From: Xiphias gladius | Lineage: Eukaryota; Chordata; Actinopteri; Istiophoriformes; Xiphiidae | Length of the DNA: 64,000 bases | Assembly: GCF_016859285.1 (NCBI RefSeq) | Contig: NC_053417.1 | Coordinates: 22,350,706 to 22,414,705, forward strand | Direction of reading: 5' to 3' | Part shown: positions 1-18,640 of the stretch, one piece after another | How the letters are laid out: the number at the start of each line of letters is the position of its first letter | Numbering within the stretch: the stretch's first letter is position 1 | Program-made: the position numbers and the translations under genes | The notes under the pieces: generated by a model | What the model saw: only the letters and a program-made list of their open reading frames with translations | The model's database searches: none | What the model was told of the DNA's origin: nothing

Positions 1-299
1 TGCTTCTGAGCCTTTGAAAACGAGGGACTGTGTGTAAAAATGGCTGTAATCCCTAACGGTTAACGCAATACTTTTCTTAAACCCATCGAATTAAAGCCGA
101 AAGTCTAAGCTTCAATCGCATCTTGATTTTTTTTTTTTTTTTCGTTTCGAATCCGTCGCGGTTTTTGTACAGAGGCAGAATTACGAAAATAATTGAATTA
201 GGCGCAAATATTTTCGGACCCCTCACTGTATAAACTCACATAAAAATAAAAAAAAAAAGACAATTCGTCTCAACAAAACAAAGCAGGGGACTTTTTCAG

Positions 300-766
300 A
301 CGCAGCTCGTGTCCTCTCCGTCCGCCGCGCGACAGGATGTCAACACCGGCTCTAAGCTTCTTACGGCGCTAATGAAAGTGGCCGCATATTGTCCGGGAGA
401 CAGATGGTTTTCTGTCTTGATTAAAAATCCGTCAAGACGAGCTTTGGCCCCTCCGGAGGTTATCCCACTGTGAACCGGCCTGGAAGGGACAGGAAGTCCG
501 GGAGGAGGAGCTGGTTTGTGTGAAACTGCGGGTTTTTTCGCTGAGCTGACCGCGCTGACTCTCGGTCCCTACCGGCCTGGGGTGTGATTTGACGGCGGGA
601 GAAAAAAAAAAAAACTTCAGACCTCAAACTTCAAACTTCACACTGGAGGATCTCGTCCGTGACCAACTTGCTGAGACCATCGTCGGAGGGTTTGCCTGGT
701 GTTGACACAGATACTGGTGGAGGCTTCAGCAGCGGCTTATCATGTAGATCAATAAGCCAAGCAGAG
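300..766 (+). promoter_or_regulatory. GC-rich promoter region and candidate 5' non-coding exon of the first TAFA gene
   Basis: This stretch is clearly richer in G+C and CpG than the DNA around it (for example near 320-345 and 540-600). It ends in a consensus-like donor, GCAGAG|GTAACT, with the cut after 766. The next acceptor (CGCAG at 1411-1415) lies just before the start codon, so a non-coding exon spliced to 1416 is needed and this is the obvious candidate. The transcription start cannot be read from sequence alone. The first 300 bases are AT-rich with no recognisable gene. Confidence 0.45.
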
Positions 767-1415
767 GTAACTTACCTCGATGTTGATCAAAACTCAATAT
801 ATCTTTGATCTAGATTATATCCTTTGTTTATTCTCTAACCAAATGCTAAAATGTGTAAGACAGGCAGACCTACTTTTATTGCTGATGATGATGATGATGA
901 TATTGTAAAACACAGTAGAACAGCTAACAGCATGTACTGGCATAGTGTTTTGGCACAAACAGGACAAAAAAAAGTTATGTTCATGGATATCTACCTATCG
1001 ATTAATGAGGAATGATGCCTTTATCACTCAGTGCTAATGTGCGATATGTGTAAAACTTTTTTATTTTAGTTTATAAAAGTGGAGTTTAGCTTTGATTGCA
1101 GGGATGTTTACAGCTGAAGGGATAATATGACCCAGAAAAGGGGTCCAAGGACCCCACTCTCATCTACCCCCAAAAGCTTCCTCTGAACAGACTTTTATTG
1201 GTGTTTTTTCTCTATTTGCTTTGGCTCAGCTTGGTGATGTGAGAGCCACGATGGAGCAAATGGATGCAGTGATCTCATGAACCGCATATCAAGAGACAGG
1301 AGATATCCCGAGCATGTGACATTGCATATTATTTTGCTTTAAGGTCACACGCTTTAGGGAAAAACTGTTGACCTTATCCTGTTAGAGTGTGTGTAAAGCT
1401 CTTTTTTCCGCGCAG
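767..1415 (+). other. Intron 1 of the TAFA4-like gene
   Basis: It is bounded by GTAACT at 767 and CGCAG at 1411-1415. It is AT-rich with a short GAT run near 883-902. I see no coding potential or recognisable repeat. Confidence 0.45.
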
Positions 1416-1420
1416 GCAAG

Positions 1421-6418
<4,998 letters not shown>

Positions 6419-7028
6419 CAAGACAGAAGCTCCATCTACGAGCACGTCCCAGCCTGCAGCGGTCACTTTAACTAACCCTGGACTCTGAAGACAGTTAATG
6501 CTCCATCAGACAGAGAAAAGAACAATACAGATTTAATTAGATATCTCCTGGCTAAGTTCTAAACTGCAGGAACTCATTATTTTAATTTCCTTTGGCTGGA
6601 ACACAATTCTAGTTGGGGTAAATCCCATGGAGTGGACAGTCTGTTTGCAAATGATTTAAGATAAAAAAATAATGCAGCACCTTTTTCCAGTCCAAACAGA
6701 CTGCTCCTGCAAAAGTCTGTATCATTGTTTCGGTGCTTAATATGCAGGGCCCATTGTGATGCACTCAATCAAAGTTTGGATGGGCCCGCTGGCAGACACT
6801 TAGAAAGAGATTTTGTGGATTTTCACGAGGCAGAATGTGAATCCAGTCAGTGACTTGTGTCTCTCTCTCCGCTGATTAAAGCAGAGGACCACAAATACTG
6901 AGAAATGTATGATTATGTAGCATTTTGTAGATAATGCTTACCCGTAGACGTACTCTGAGTTTTGTAAAGAGGTGAGATCCCTTTGGACCTAACCTCACCA
7001 TGAAAAGGCACTCTCACAAACATGCCTG

Positions 7029-7091
7029 CACACACACACACACACGCACACACAGACACACACAGCCACGCACAAACACACGTACACACAC
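7029..7091. repeat. Imperfect (CA)n microsatellite
   Basis: CA repeats interrupted by CG, GA and AA. Open frames through it on the reverse strand (Cys/Val runs) are artefacts. Confidence 0.95.
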
Positions 7092-7520
7092 GAAGGCTGC
7101 TTTTTGACTCCACTGCTCGGACAGGTCACCACCTGCAACGCTGTGGTGGCATGCACATAAGCATGAAGCCCTGATGCAAAACAAGGACTGTTTGAAATGC
7201 TAACCATGGGGAGAAAGGGGAGATAGAAGAGAAGAGGAGCTTCTCCACTGCTGAGAGTATTTACATCATGCTTTTGTTTGTCTCTTTAAACTGAGTGCTC
7301 CTGTGGTGGGGACTCCGCTCATAGTAATAATGGGAAACATTGGCCATTCTCTTTCCCTTGAAGCAAATTGTAGCTACTAACAGAGCAGAACGTTTATCGT
7401 TTATTACCACTTCATCAGTTGTCGTCTGTATATGAATAATATTCCTTCTGGACCCACCCTTATTGCCTCTCTTTTATCGCTTGAGTTCAGTCAGACATTT
7501 TGCTTTTTACCTTTGCAGTG

Positions 7521-7526
7521 AATAAA
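7521..7526 (+). terminator. Possible poly(A) signal of the TAFA4-like gene
   Basis: AATAAA lies about 1.1 kb after the inferred stop at 6418 and is the first canonical hexamer I noticed on this strand after it. The assignment rests on position only. Confidence 0.3.
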
Positions 7527-7803
7527 CATTTTTATAATAACACAAGTACAGCAACTGCAAACCATCCTATCTGAGGCATCAGATTTGTCTGAATGCCACA
7601 TGCTGTGCTAGTTGAAAGCAGCTGAATTCTAAGTAGTTTGCTCAACGTTTAGCTAACGCAATTATGCATGATTTTTTTGTAGCGACAAGATTCCTCACTG
7701 AGCTGTCATGCAGTCCCAGGCAATTTATGCATGGGTTTGCTTTGTAAACACTGAAGTTGTTACTATTATTTAATGCTTGGAGTGTTGTCAAAATGGTAAA
7801 AAC

Positions 7804-7843
7804 AATATCATTATATGAATTTTAACATTCATATAATGATATT
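7804..7843. repeat. Perfect AT-rich palindrome, 17-bp arms with a 6-base loop
   Basis: The arm at 7804-7820 (AATATCATTATATGAAT) is matched exactly by its reverse complement at 7827-7843, around the loop TTTAAC. It could form a hairpin or cruciform. It lies in or just beyond the 3' UTR of the TAFA4-like gene. I see no known element attached. Confidence 0.85.
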
Positions 7844-8504
7844 CAGATATGTAGGATATTTTAAAGAACTCCTCACTTAAACAAATGATGTCAACCAGAG
7901 TAATATGCCTTTAGTGACTCATTTTGTAGATTCACCGAAAGCTTATTTCACAACTAATTGTTCTTGTAAACGCTGTGATTCTGTTCAGGAGCTTTGTAAA
8001 CAGCAGTGTCTCCATCATACCTGTGTGTCATATCGTAGCTACTTTTATAAACCCACCAGAAGCTTGTGATGCATCTGACGACAGTATGAGAAAAAACTGA
8101 TCTGCCAACATCGCTCAGATAAAGTAGAATGATGGTAATTCAACATTAATGTCTACAAAAAACCCTGGCTGTATTAAAATGTAATGATCTATGTAAAGGA
8201 TAGAGACACTAACAGAAACTTCTCACAATATAATGCAATCCACTCCAATAATGCCACAAGCTACTTTATGGCATCAAAATGAAATGAGGTAAAGGTAGAA
8301 CACAGTACATTGTAAAGAAGTTGAATTGGATTGTAATACACTGCACAGGTGTTGGTGCACCCAGTTTAAGATATCGAGGAGTCCTTGAATGACCTTCACT
8401 TACGCCATTGCTCAGAACATTCAGACCAGATGAGTTACTCAGCATGTAACCCCACCTCTTAAATGTTCAAACGAGCAACAAGAAAAAATAATAACATAAC
8501 AATA

Positions 8505-8745
8505 ACCATTCTCTGGTTCCAGCATCTCAGTTGTGAGGATTTCCTGCTTTTCTTTGTCTTATGTCATCATTAATTCAGTAAATTTTGAGTGTTGGTCGAA
8601 TACGCAACCTGAAGACATAACTTTGGGCTTTAGAAACTTGTCATGGGAACCTATTGGTATTTTCTGGCAACCTACAAACCAAAAGGTTAATCATGAAAAT
8701 AATGCGCAAATAAATCCATAATGAAAATAATATTGCAGTTGCAGC
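8505..8745. repeat. Dispersed fish repeat, family B, copy 1
   Basis: Blocks in order: 'attctctggttccagc', 'tctcagttgtgaggattt', 'gttggtcgaata', 'gaagacataactttgggctt' and an ending 'aatgaaaataatattgcag' then 'ttgcagccctaa'. The same ordered blocks recur in seven other places in this window. No transposase is visible. The 62-codon frame here is part of the repeat. Confidence 0.7.
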
Positions 8746-10208
8746 CCTAATGTTTTTAATGGTTTATCATTATTTTGTTCAACAGGGAATAAACAAGCAA
8801 ACATTTAAATCTATTCTTTACTTCACATATAATTGCAAGTTGCAAGTTAAACTCAGGTGCTGGTTAAATGTGTAGAGGTCCACCAGTAGGCTTATCCTAT
8901 ATTCTTCATTGAACCATTCCTCATCTTGTATTTATAGTATGTATTCATATATTGCGCAGAAATGCAAAGCTCATTGAAGTTCAAGGTCCCAAGATTCCCT
9001 GACCGTTCTTAAAATGTGTGTAGACCGGGTCAAGAATGCTTTGGAAAGATCGGGAATCTATGAAGCTACTTTTTCTCACTGACATTACAGAAGCTGCAAA
9101 ACAGATGAATCCACTGGGAATTTAACTGAATAAGTTGATGTGGGACTTCCATATTATTACCATCCTTGCACTCTCTTCTTTGTTTATTTTTTTCCACAAA
9201 TATATATTGAGATTTAAATGTTTTATTCATGTAGACACAGTATATATTGTACTGTTATAGTTGTAATAAATAAGAGGGTTTTTTTTGTTATGTTTTTAAT
9301 TCCAACAGGAACTAAGTTTTTGGAATAAAAATATGAAATAAGGCAGATTCTTTCACACCCATAGTGGGGTTTATGCCAACACTAACAGCACAATCCTCAG
9401 ATTTGTGCCTATATTCCTTTTTTTATTTTGATTAATTTTCAAAGGAGCTGGTGTGACATACATTAGGTGACTTCCAGATGTGTCTTAAATAAACTCTATG
9501 ATTTATACACACTCATGCTGGCTCTTAGAAAAGTTTAAGAAAACTGGGCAGGGCTGCTTGATTACCTTTCATCTGTAAAATAACCTTAAAGCCAGTCAAA
9601 AGAGCTTACGCTCTGCGCTTTTGTACAAATTGAGTAGAGACCCTCTGAGCACCTGTCATAATACATGGCTTTATAAACAAAAATCACATTGCAAATTCAA
9701 AATGAAAGCAGCCAAAATAAGATAATTCAGGTAGGAGTTATACGTTCCTCGGTCTCAGCTGCTCACAAGAAAAATGCTATACAGCTGAGGTAAAAATACA
9801 GCAAAACAGATGAACAGAAGATTAAATAAAAGCTTTATTTTCTCCTTATCATCCACAAAATGAGACAAAAATAACCTCGATTTACAGATTTTATTAAAAT
9901 GGAATGAAGAATTCTTTAAACTTAATTCTCGTAATTCAAACCAGACTCCAAAATAACATATTTCTGGCAGCTTATTTGATATCAGTTTCCAGTTCATATG
10001 TGGCAGGGAACATTCACTCTCTCGAGTCTCTGTTGGTGACAGTAGTTCATGTTCACTAATAGAAAATAAACTGTCTTGGGGCACATGAAAAACATAATGG
10101 AGACACTGTTCTATTCCCCTCTAACAAGTTTTTCCTTATCTATAGTTGACACTCGTAATAAAAAATGTAAACACAATTCCCCCCATCTCTCCTCTCTGCG
10201 TTCATACT

Positions 10209-10226
10209 GTGTGTGTGTGTGTGTGT
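10209..10226. repeat. (GT)9 microsatellite
   Basis: A short uninterrupted GT run. Confidence 0.95.
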
Positions 10227-11029
10227 CTTAACTAAATAAGCCTTCTTTTACTGCAGGCAACGATAGTATGTAGGTGACTCAGAGCAATAGACTGAATGTC
10301 AGGCTCAGAGGTTTCATCTATTTGCTTTGTCATTATGCGTACATACCCGGAATAGAGATTCCATTTATGCGTATTTAAAACACAGGGCTGAACGATTGCA
10401 CTTTAACGAGCCAACATTAATTGGTCAATATTAATGTTATCAGCTATGTGTGATGGATTCATATGCATTCATGCCTCATGCCATGTTATAGTAATGAAAG
10501 ATTCAGTGTTAGGTACCAGTAAAGAGATTAGAAAATGACATTGTTAAAACTGGTGCACTGACAATCACTCTGTGTACCTGTTGTGTAAATGTTATACATT
10601 TTTATTTAATGTGTTGTTTTCATTTCTGAGACAAGGTGAAAAAATGCAAATGTATCTCCCTTTTTCATTGCTTTCCTCAGCCAAGTCAGAAAAAGGTTTC
10701 AATTCACTGGCGTCTGTGTAAATTATTTCAGTTTTTTTTTTTTCTTTTCTTCAAACAGGTGATATCTTGAGAAAAGAAGTCATTCTAATTTCGTTCCATA
10801 AAAGTGTAATGCCAGAAGATGAAACCAAAAGGCTGGAGAAGATCAAGGTTTTTGCAATCTGCATCAGAACGGCCAAAGTCAAATTCTATTTGTAAAGCAT
10901 TTGAAAAAATATTCAAATCTAAACAAGTACGAATTGTTATAAGAATCGTTTCACATTTTTGGAAAGATGCTAATAAGCTAAACTGTTGTTTTTACATGTT
11001 TTTGTATGGATTTAACAGTCGAGTTAAGT

Positions 11030-11115
11030 GGTCAGCTTCAGCGATGCTGGTAGGTAGATTTTCAAACTTGCGGTCAGAGCCAGGCAAGTTGTTTCCCCCT
11101 TTGTTCCCAGTGTCG
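11030..11115. repeat. Fragment of palindromic repeat family C
   Basis: The blocks 'gatgctggtaggtagatttt', 'gtcagagccaggcaagttg' and 'tttccccctttgttcccagt' match the internal part of the fuller copies at 16.8 and 46.4 kb. Both ends are missing. The 134-codon frame that crosses it is not a gene. Confidence 0.5.
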
Positions 11116-14100
11116 AACTGCGCCTTTAAAAAAAACTGGCACCAAATTAGGGCAAGGAGGCGTCCCTTTGCAGAGTGTTTCCAGTATTTTAGGGACAAAC
11201 AAGAAATACGTGTCAATGTGTGACAAGAACCCTGTCTTCGGAACTTTTTAAGTACGGAGAGCTGTTCGGCGCGGAGCGCGCGTTTCTGTGTTCAACCTTC
11301 AGATTAGGACAGCCTGATTGCCTAAACTATTTTTAAAGTGTCTTGTATGGTTAACTGCGATTTACTGTCAGTCTCCATTTAAGTCAAGCGTAAGGGCGAG
11401 GCCAGGGTGGCGAGGAAGGAAATAACCTACAGCAAGACACCACAGTTGGGGAGACGTATCGGACACGACTCGGTCGCTGCTCATTTCACGTCCATTGCCT
11501 CAACGGACGATGCTCACGTCATGTCATTGTTTGCTGTGAAACAAACAAACGAATAAGAATCTTAGACAGAGAGTTTCTCGGTGATAAACACAATAGTATC
11601 GCATCTAAAAAACATTTAGGGACAGGCACCTTATTTATTTTTACGTAGCCATTAGAGGTCAATTCAGTCCCCTCCGAGGGCACACATCTTTTTCTTTTCC
11701 AGGCTGAGACACTAGAAACCCCAACTACCAGCTAAGTTAAAGTTGTTAATATTCATTAGCAGCACAGCTTCAACTAATTTTCAGGTTATTCAGGGAGAAG
11801 ATTTTCAGTCTGCAGTTCAAATATAAATAATAAGAGCACACAGTCATCTGACTTAGCCTGGAGGCACTTCAATGTCGTGGTAAGGCTGTTCAGCTTCTCC
11901 ACAAAGCTGAACTACTATACCAAACCTATTTTTGTATACCCGTAGTTACTGTGTACTATATGCTGTGTTGTTCACAATAGCTTGACAAAAGGCAGGGGAA
12001 GCTCATCTTTAATTCAAGGCAGGTTTTTTTCACACAGAGATAAATTCTCTTCCCACTTAGTAGGGGGAAAAAAAGCCTCCAAGTATTTATCTCTCTATTC
12101 GGCAATTATTTAGCCTACCTGTATCCTCTGCAATTTCAGATGATTCAATTTTATGTTTCTGTTAGGCATTTAGCTGATGCTTTTACCCAAAGCAATTGAT
12201 CCTCTTCCACCATGCCAGTGTTCCAGCCCACAGCATATGGCCAACACACACTTGTCACGTTCATTTCCAAACAATCATGTCAGGTTCGCAGCAGGTTACG
12301 CCCCATTCAAATTACAACACCTGGAAACAAAACATTTTGTTGTATTTTGTCTTCATGATACAGTGTGATTTGATTAGAAAGCCATTTTTAGCCCTCTGAT
12401 TTAATTTACCCTCTCCCATATTTGCCAGCATGGATGTCTGTAAAAAAAAAAAAAAAAACACCCCTGCAAAAACACAGAATGCCAGCTGAGTGCCTCAGCA
12501 CCAGTCTGACATAACTTGATATAGGCCGATGCAACAGACACTGTGCCGATGCCATTGTAAATCTGTCTATGTTTGCTTTGTGTGATCAAGTTGTTATTCC
12601 TTTGTGAGGACCTAACGGCATGAAAGGCCTGGTGTTCTCTGCATGAATCATTTAGATGAAAGCCTGAAGAGAAGGGGGAAAGAAGGCATGAGGCACCTGA
12701 TGTCAACTTTAATTAGAATCCAGTTTGGTCCACGTTGCCTTGACTTTGAAATCCCAGAATCCTGCAGGGGCAGTGGAGACAGTTCTCGGTTACAGGATGT
12801 GATTAGACTAGGTAATCTTGCCGATTGCTTGATGCCACAGAAAACAATAGCAAAGAGGAGTTAATAACTTTTACCTTGTTAAATGCTTTGAGTGCCCTGT
12901 ATATGTTCATACCTCGAAGTGTCTTGTAAATGTATCCGGTGCAGATCTAGAGTTTGCGACAGACATGCAGTTATATACTACTAATAAAAACTCATCTTGG
13001 GCATTGATCTTCTCCCAAGAAGATAATTATCATTGTGTGGGGATTATGTCTCAATAGTTGCTATTACACACCTAACACCTTATCATCATATCCGTCATAT
13101 CAGATGCTTCAAGTTGCACCTCGATATTCGTTGAAACAGCTGCAGCGACTTCCAGTTGCAGAGACTGGAGCATGACTAGACTGTCTGAGTGTTTTGAATG
13201 AAATGTGTCTTCAGAACAAACCCACGGGAGCTTCAATTCCCAGGACATCCCTGGTGCGTCATGAAAAGAAGTCAGGGCACATCACCATCACTTGTTTCTT
13301 ATTTCTCACTGTTCTGTAGCTTGATGTGAGACATCAGAGCCTACAGCAGCAGCCCAGAGAGCCACTCCAAAGACTGACAGAAAAGGGGATGATGCTTGTT
13401 TCCATCTTGCACACATTATGCTCATTTAGCAATCCCATGTTGGACGGGAAACATTATTTCAAAAGCTAGTTCAAATTGTGGTAGTCTGAAGCAAGTAAAC
13501 CAAGATGTGTTTTCACACATACATACATACAGGCATGTAGAGCAGTTACTGCTTTCTCGGACAAATGTTGTAATTTCAGTACAATGGACGATAGACACTG
13601 TGCTGTAATTTGGCATCTATGCTTATCATGCACGAGCCGCAGTGCAGATGAGTCAACAGATCAACATGGGCAAGGGCAGAAACACAGCAGAAACACTGAA
13701 TACAAGCCATTCAGATGCATTCACTATTGACTGCTGATTCAACCACAGCTGGATTCGCAGTACGAAGCCTCCCTTCTCATTAAAGCTAAACATGGTTGTC
13801 TCTCCTGATTAAAGTTCTCAGCTGACTCAAATAGACTCTGTATGGTAATGACTGGGGGTTACCATTGCTAGTATGAGGTTACAACTATTCAAGTTAACTC
13901 TGCTTGCTTTGCAAATAAGCTTAGCATGTGTTTCACTGAGAGCCAAAGTCTAGCCCCACTTCTGGGTTACCTTCTATTCCACTCACTTTGGTACGGTCTT
14001 TCTAAAGAGCTGAAATTTATACTGAGTTTGGGGTTTCGATTTGGTAACACACAGTAGTGTTCTCTATCAAATTCTGTCAAATTCTTATTTTTCTACTTGT

Positions 14101-14500
14101 TATGCAGCAGTGGATTGTATCTTTAACGATCATTTCTTAACCTGGCAAATATCTGTTTTCTGCCTGGAGCAAAACCAACGTTTAAATCCAATATTTCCAC
14201 AGACAGCGTCAGTTACTGACGTACCCTGCACAGCAGGCTTAATGTATGTTCTCGCAAAGAAGAAAAGCAAAGTGGACTGACAAAATCTGTGAAAATAGTG
14301 ATTTAAACCTTTTTTTGCCCCAGGAAAAACCTTTTATCTTTTATTCTATCTGTGAGATACCTTTGAAGATGCACCCTGCATCTGGATAACAGTTAAAAAA
14401 TAACATTTTGACTTTTCCCCTCAGGTGCCAAAGCTCAGAGTAATGTACGGAGTGTTGAGGTGAGAGCTTTTGTTGTTGAATGCTACCAAAATACACTAGA

Positions 14501-14930
14501 TTACATTTACATTTATATTTACTCATTTATCAGACGCTTTCTCCAAAGCAACTTTGGAGGGACAACACTCAAGCTTCAGTACAGTAGGAGACCTTGGAGT
14601 AAGCAGTAAATCTGTTCAATAAGACAAAGTGCAAGGAGATCAGGTAAAAGGAGTGCACTGAATGTCCACAGTAAGTGCGGGTTAGGTATGTGAGGGTGTC
14701 GGAGGTGTTAGAAGAGGTGGTCCTGTAGGAAGAGATGAGTTTTCATGAGATTCTTGAAGATAGGGAGAGACGGCCCTGCTCTGATAACCACTAATGAGAA
14801 CAGTCTGGACTGTGATCACCTTGTGTGCAGGGATGGTGATGCCAGACGACGTTCCCTGGAGGAAGGCAGTGGCCAAGAGGGAGCCTGAGCCTGTATGATA
14901 GAGTTCAAGTAGATGGGTGGAGACCCAAGA
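14501..14930. repeat. Unclassified interspersed repeat
   Basis: It starts with 'ttacatttacatttatattt' and 'cagacgctttctccaaagca', a phrase shared with the short stretch at 12161-12200 ('catttagctgatgcttttac', 'ccaaagcaatt'). It continues through 'agatgagttttcatgagatt' and 'gagacggccctgctctg', which I recall from dispersed fish repeats. The 120-codon reverse frame here is spurious. The right edge is uncertain. Confidence 0.5.
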
Positions 14931-16810
14931 GTCACATAAATCACAGTTTTTATCCCAGGATAAATTGACAAGGTGCTCAAAATGACACTGCCAGGTCCAA
15001 TGGTAGACACCAGGAGCAGACTGATAATCTGGACATTCTGTCAAACTCCAGAACGGCTAGTGGACAAAACATGGCCAAGGGCCGTCAGGCCCACTGAACT
15101 GAGGCGGACACCCCATATTGACTGGCTGGCAGCCTCTGGCCTTAACACTTATCAGCATCAGAATAATAACAAACATCTACCGATATTACCTTTACCTGTT
15201 CAGTAGTTTCATTATGCTTAAATGTTCAGACCTTATATGCATTTTGAAACAACGTGTCTCTGCCGAATATTGAATTTCCTGCATTTTTTCTTTTTTATCA
15301 TTAAATGTTATTGAACCTGTTTTGCACATCGGTGCAACATATATTGTTAAACTCAAATTTTAATGCATATTCTACAGAAAATTATTTTCAAACGATAGGT
15401 GGAATCATTTGGTAATTATTACTCGGCTTTTCAGTTTTCAGCATTATTAGGCGTTCATTTCATTGCATGTTGGAATATATGTAAATAAAGCAAGGACATG
15501 TGGTAGAATCAGGAACATGGAGAGAAGATAGAGTTATACCAAAGAGTTATTTGGTAGTAGCAGCAGCAGAGAGGACAAGGGGACAACAGGAGACGGACAG
15601 AAACCTGAAGATGTTCCCCACAGTAGTAGAGAGCAAGTGGTAAACAGGGGAAGTCAAGTAACTAGCTTTGGCTATATGTTAATGCTGGCCCTTTTATCTC
15701 TTACCATGATTATCAGATGCTATAGTAATAAACAAAAACTCATAATGTCATAATGCATCATTTGAACCAAACCTTACTATCTTACTATGGAAAGATTATG
15801 ATCGCATTGAATAGATGATAGTCCTGGTGTGGCTTGCTAGTAATTTCAGATTTTTTTATTTAGGATGAGGATAAACCAGCACAGCAGGCTATCTCTGACT
15901 GACTGTTGTTGTTCAACCAGAAAGACGGAAAGAAATATATCTCATAGGAAATACAGCATAATTTGTATTCGTGATGTGATACTACTACATTGATTTATTG
16001 GCAGGCATACTTCTGTTTGGTAAAACTAGGGAATTGAGACAACACTGCAAGGGACAGCATTGTGTCCTGTTGTGTTGGGCTGCAGCCCCGAGTCAGCCTC
16101 CAGGGCTACTTTTATGTCCCAGTCCATCCCTGGTAGATACCCGAGATCATATCATATCAAAGGAACTGATAAAAGAAACCTCTTCTATGCATAGATAAAC
16201 TGTGTAAGAGGCTACTGAAACAGAAGCTCTCTATTCCTAATCCAAACTGTGTTGAGGTTGGCAGATCCTGGTTCAAACTGGTCAGGTGCTGAGATGAAAT
16301 TCTCTTAAAGTTTAAAAGCAGGTGGCAATCTAAAAATACATCAGAGGAAATTAAAAATGTAAATCCGGAATTTACATTTTATCTCATAAATCAGAGAGCT
16401 GTTTCATTTGAAGACACTTTTAAACAAAGCTGAATATACTGTAAGTGAACAGTGGCAAAAATGAAACAAGTGGAAGGCGCAGGAAAAACTTGAATTTTTC
16501 CAGAAGATGGATGACATCCTGCACAGCATCAGCAGTCAGTCGGAGTTCCTCCTGGAATAAATCCTGAGGGGCAGAGGCTGTGAAACCAGTGGCTAATATA
16601 CCACTATGATACTGCATCAAAGTGCTGTAAATACAGGAGCGAGTGCTGATACCCATTCATCTATGTGTGAACCCGTTCTTAGCCTTATACACCTGTTTGT
16701 ACAGAGAACAAGAGTACTAGAGCTGCAGTTAATAACTTGAGTGTCAGGCTTAAAGATGCAAGACTGATGGAAGTGACTGAGATGTTTTCAAATGATATAA
16801 TTATGATTAC

Positions 16811-17440
16811 ACCTATTTGCTTTCTTGCTGATCGTTAGACGGGCTGATCGATAGCACTCTCATAGTCTTTTAAATATAAAGCTACAGGAGATGGTCAGCT
16901 TCGCATAGGGACCGGGAAGAGGGGTAAACATTTAGACTGTGCGTGACCAAAAGTAAGAAAATCTGCCTAGCAGTGACTCTAAAGCTAATCATGTTATATC
17001 TCATTAGTTCAATCTGCACAGAAACCGATGTGTAGAAAGCGGCAAGTTTCTGGGGGTTGACTTACGGGACTATTTCTTGTCTGGCAGCGGTGAGGCCAGG
17101 AAGTCGCTGCTCCTGGCTTAGATACACTCTGGTGCATACCCTCCCGTAAACCCACAACTTGTCATTTTTACACTTCAGCTTTTGTCGGCGAAAACAAATT
17201 AGCTAAAACATGCTAATTGATGAGCTTTAGACGTGCTGGTCGGTAAATGTTTTTTAAACTTTCTTCAGAGCCAGGCTAGCTGCTTCCCATCTTTATGCTA
17301 AGCTAAGCTGACTGTTGTCCGGCTGAAGTTTCATTTTTAACCGTACAGACATGAGAGTGGTATCAACCCTCTCGTCCGACTCTCAGCAAGAACGCCAGTA
17401 AGCATATTTCCCCCAATTGCCAAAATCCTCCTTTAAAGGA
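16811..17440. mobile_element. Palindromic MITE-like element, family C, copy 1 (left end decayed)
   Basis: The right end reads 'agacatgagagtggtatcaa', then 'gcatatttcccccaattg' and 'ctcctttaaagg'. The left part carries the inverse: 'tatttgctttcttgctgatc', 'gatcgatagcactctcata', then 'aaatataaagctacaggaga'. The middle includes 'gagccaggctagctgcttcc' and 'tatgctaagctaagctgac'. The two halves are imperfect inverted copies of each other. No coding sequence. The far left end present in the 46.4 kb copy is missing here. Confidence 0.65.
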
Positions 17441-18640
17441 GTGGTTTGGTTACTTTAGCATCAAGGTGTATACAGACTTGTGACTACTATGATAGAGTGC
17501 TGATACTTGACTCCTGTGAGGGCAATGGCAAAGATGAAGTCACATTAGTTACAGGAACAATGACTTTAATGAAATATCAGCACATATCAATAGATGGCTC
17601 CATATGTACAATATCATCATCATCTGAATGATTTGACACAAATAAGGCATTTCAAGTATAGAAAACAACCTACTGGTACCAAGTTTGGTGAATCAATCAG
17701 TTTCAGGGTGGCTGACACGTTACCAAGTTTGACTGGTAAAGTCATTAAAGAGGTGATCAAAGGCTAGTACCATACAAACAAGTGGTAAAATGAACAGTAT
17801 CAAGACACACAAGCTCGGTTTGTGGAACATCTCCCTCACGATGCATCTGTTATGTCTTCACATCACAATCCTTGAACTGGACAAAACTTTGGCTGTGTTG
17901 GGTTTTGTGTGTAAGAAGAGGGAAGATCGAGACCGCATTCAGGGACTCGACTGATCAATATTCACCACCACCATAAATAAAGTTTGTGTACACAAGAAAT
18001 GACAAACAATTTATGTACAACATTTTTCCCCTTAGAACACTAAAAAGAGAAAATAAAATCCTGAGGGCTGTCAACTACTGTTCTTGCTCATCCCTTGTCC
18101 TTTGATGTATTCCTTTCCTGTTTGGTGCTTCCTAGTAGACATCTGTCTCACTGATGTCTGAAGAGGGACATCAGATGCTATCCAGATATTAATCCGAATG
18201 CAGAAATTCATGTTCCATCTCAAAGGTAGAAAGAAATGATGAATATATATTCATTACAAGGTTATGATGAAGTTCCCTGCAGGCAGCTTGGAGCATCAGT
18301 ATTTTCAGAAGCCTTGAGCAGGATGTGCTTTATGTATTCTACATCTTTTTACACTTTAATCTGAGAAGTGTTCAGGTTTCTTAAAGCAACAATAGGTTCA
18401 GTGTCTTTGTTGTACTTGGTCCTGTGACAGTGCTGAAATGAGAAGGAAAGACATATTTAGAAGGATGTAAATATCACAGAAATGAATATAAATCACGTGT
18501 TTTTACTTTTGCAAAGCTTAGTGATTAAGACAATTGAAATAAATGAATTAGTATGCCAGTGTCCTCGTATAAATGAAAAATCTGACCTGCAAATTAACCC
18601 TTGCACCAGAAGCATTCCCTTGCATCCTCTCCAAATAGTG

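Larger units (their letters stand above)
6419..18640. other. Intergenic region between the convergent TAFA genes
   Basis: About 12 kb separate the 3' ends of the two TAFA genes, including both 3' UTRs. I see no coding exon. The region holds a family B repeat, a GT microsatellite, an interspersed repeat at 14.5-14.9 kb and two pieces of the palindromic family C. A small CpG-rich patch near 11261-11290 has no associated frame. The rest is AT-rich with no recognisable feature. Confidence 0.6.

Noticed and set aside
10759..10770. Alternative last exon of the TAFA4-like gene (Val-Ile-Ser-stop)
   Set aside because: The acceptor is excellent, but the exon at 6407 is nearer and gives the family-like ending Val-Ala-Arg.
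10819..11223. 134-codon frame on the + strand
   Set aside because: It overlaps a fragment of the palindromic repeat, with no family match or splice signals.
14682..15044. 120-codon reverse frame
   Set aside because: It lies across an interspersed repeat and resembles no protein.
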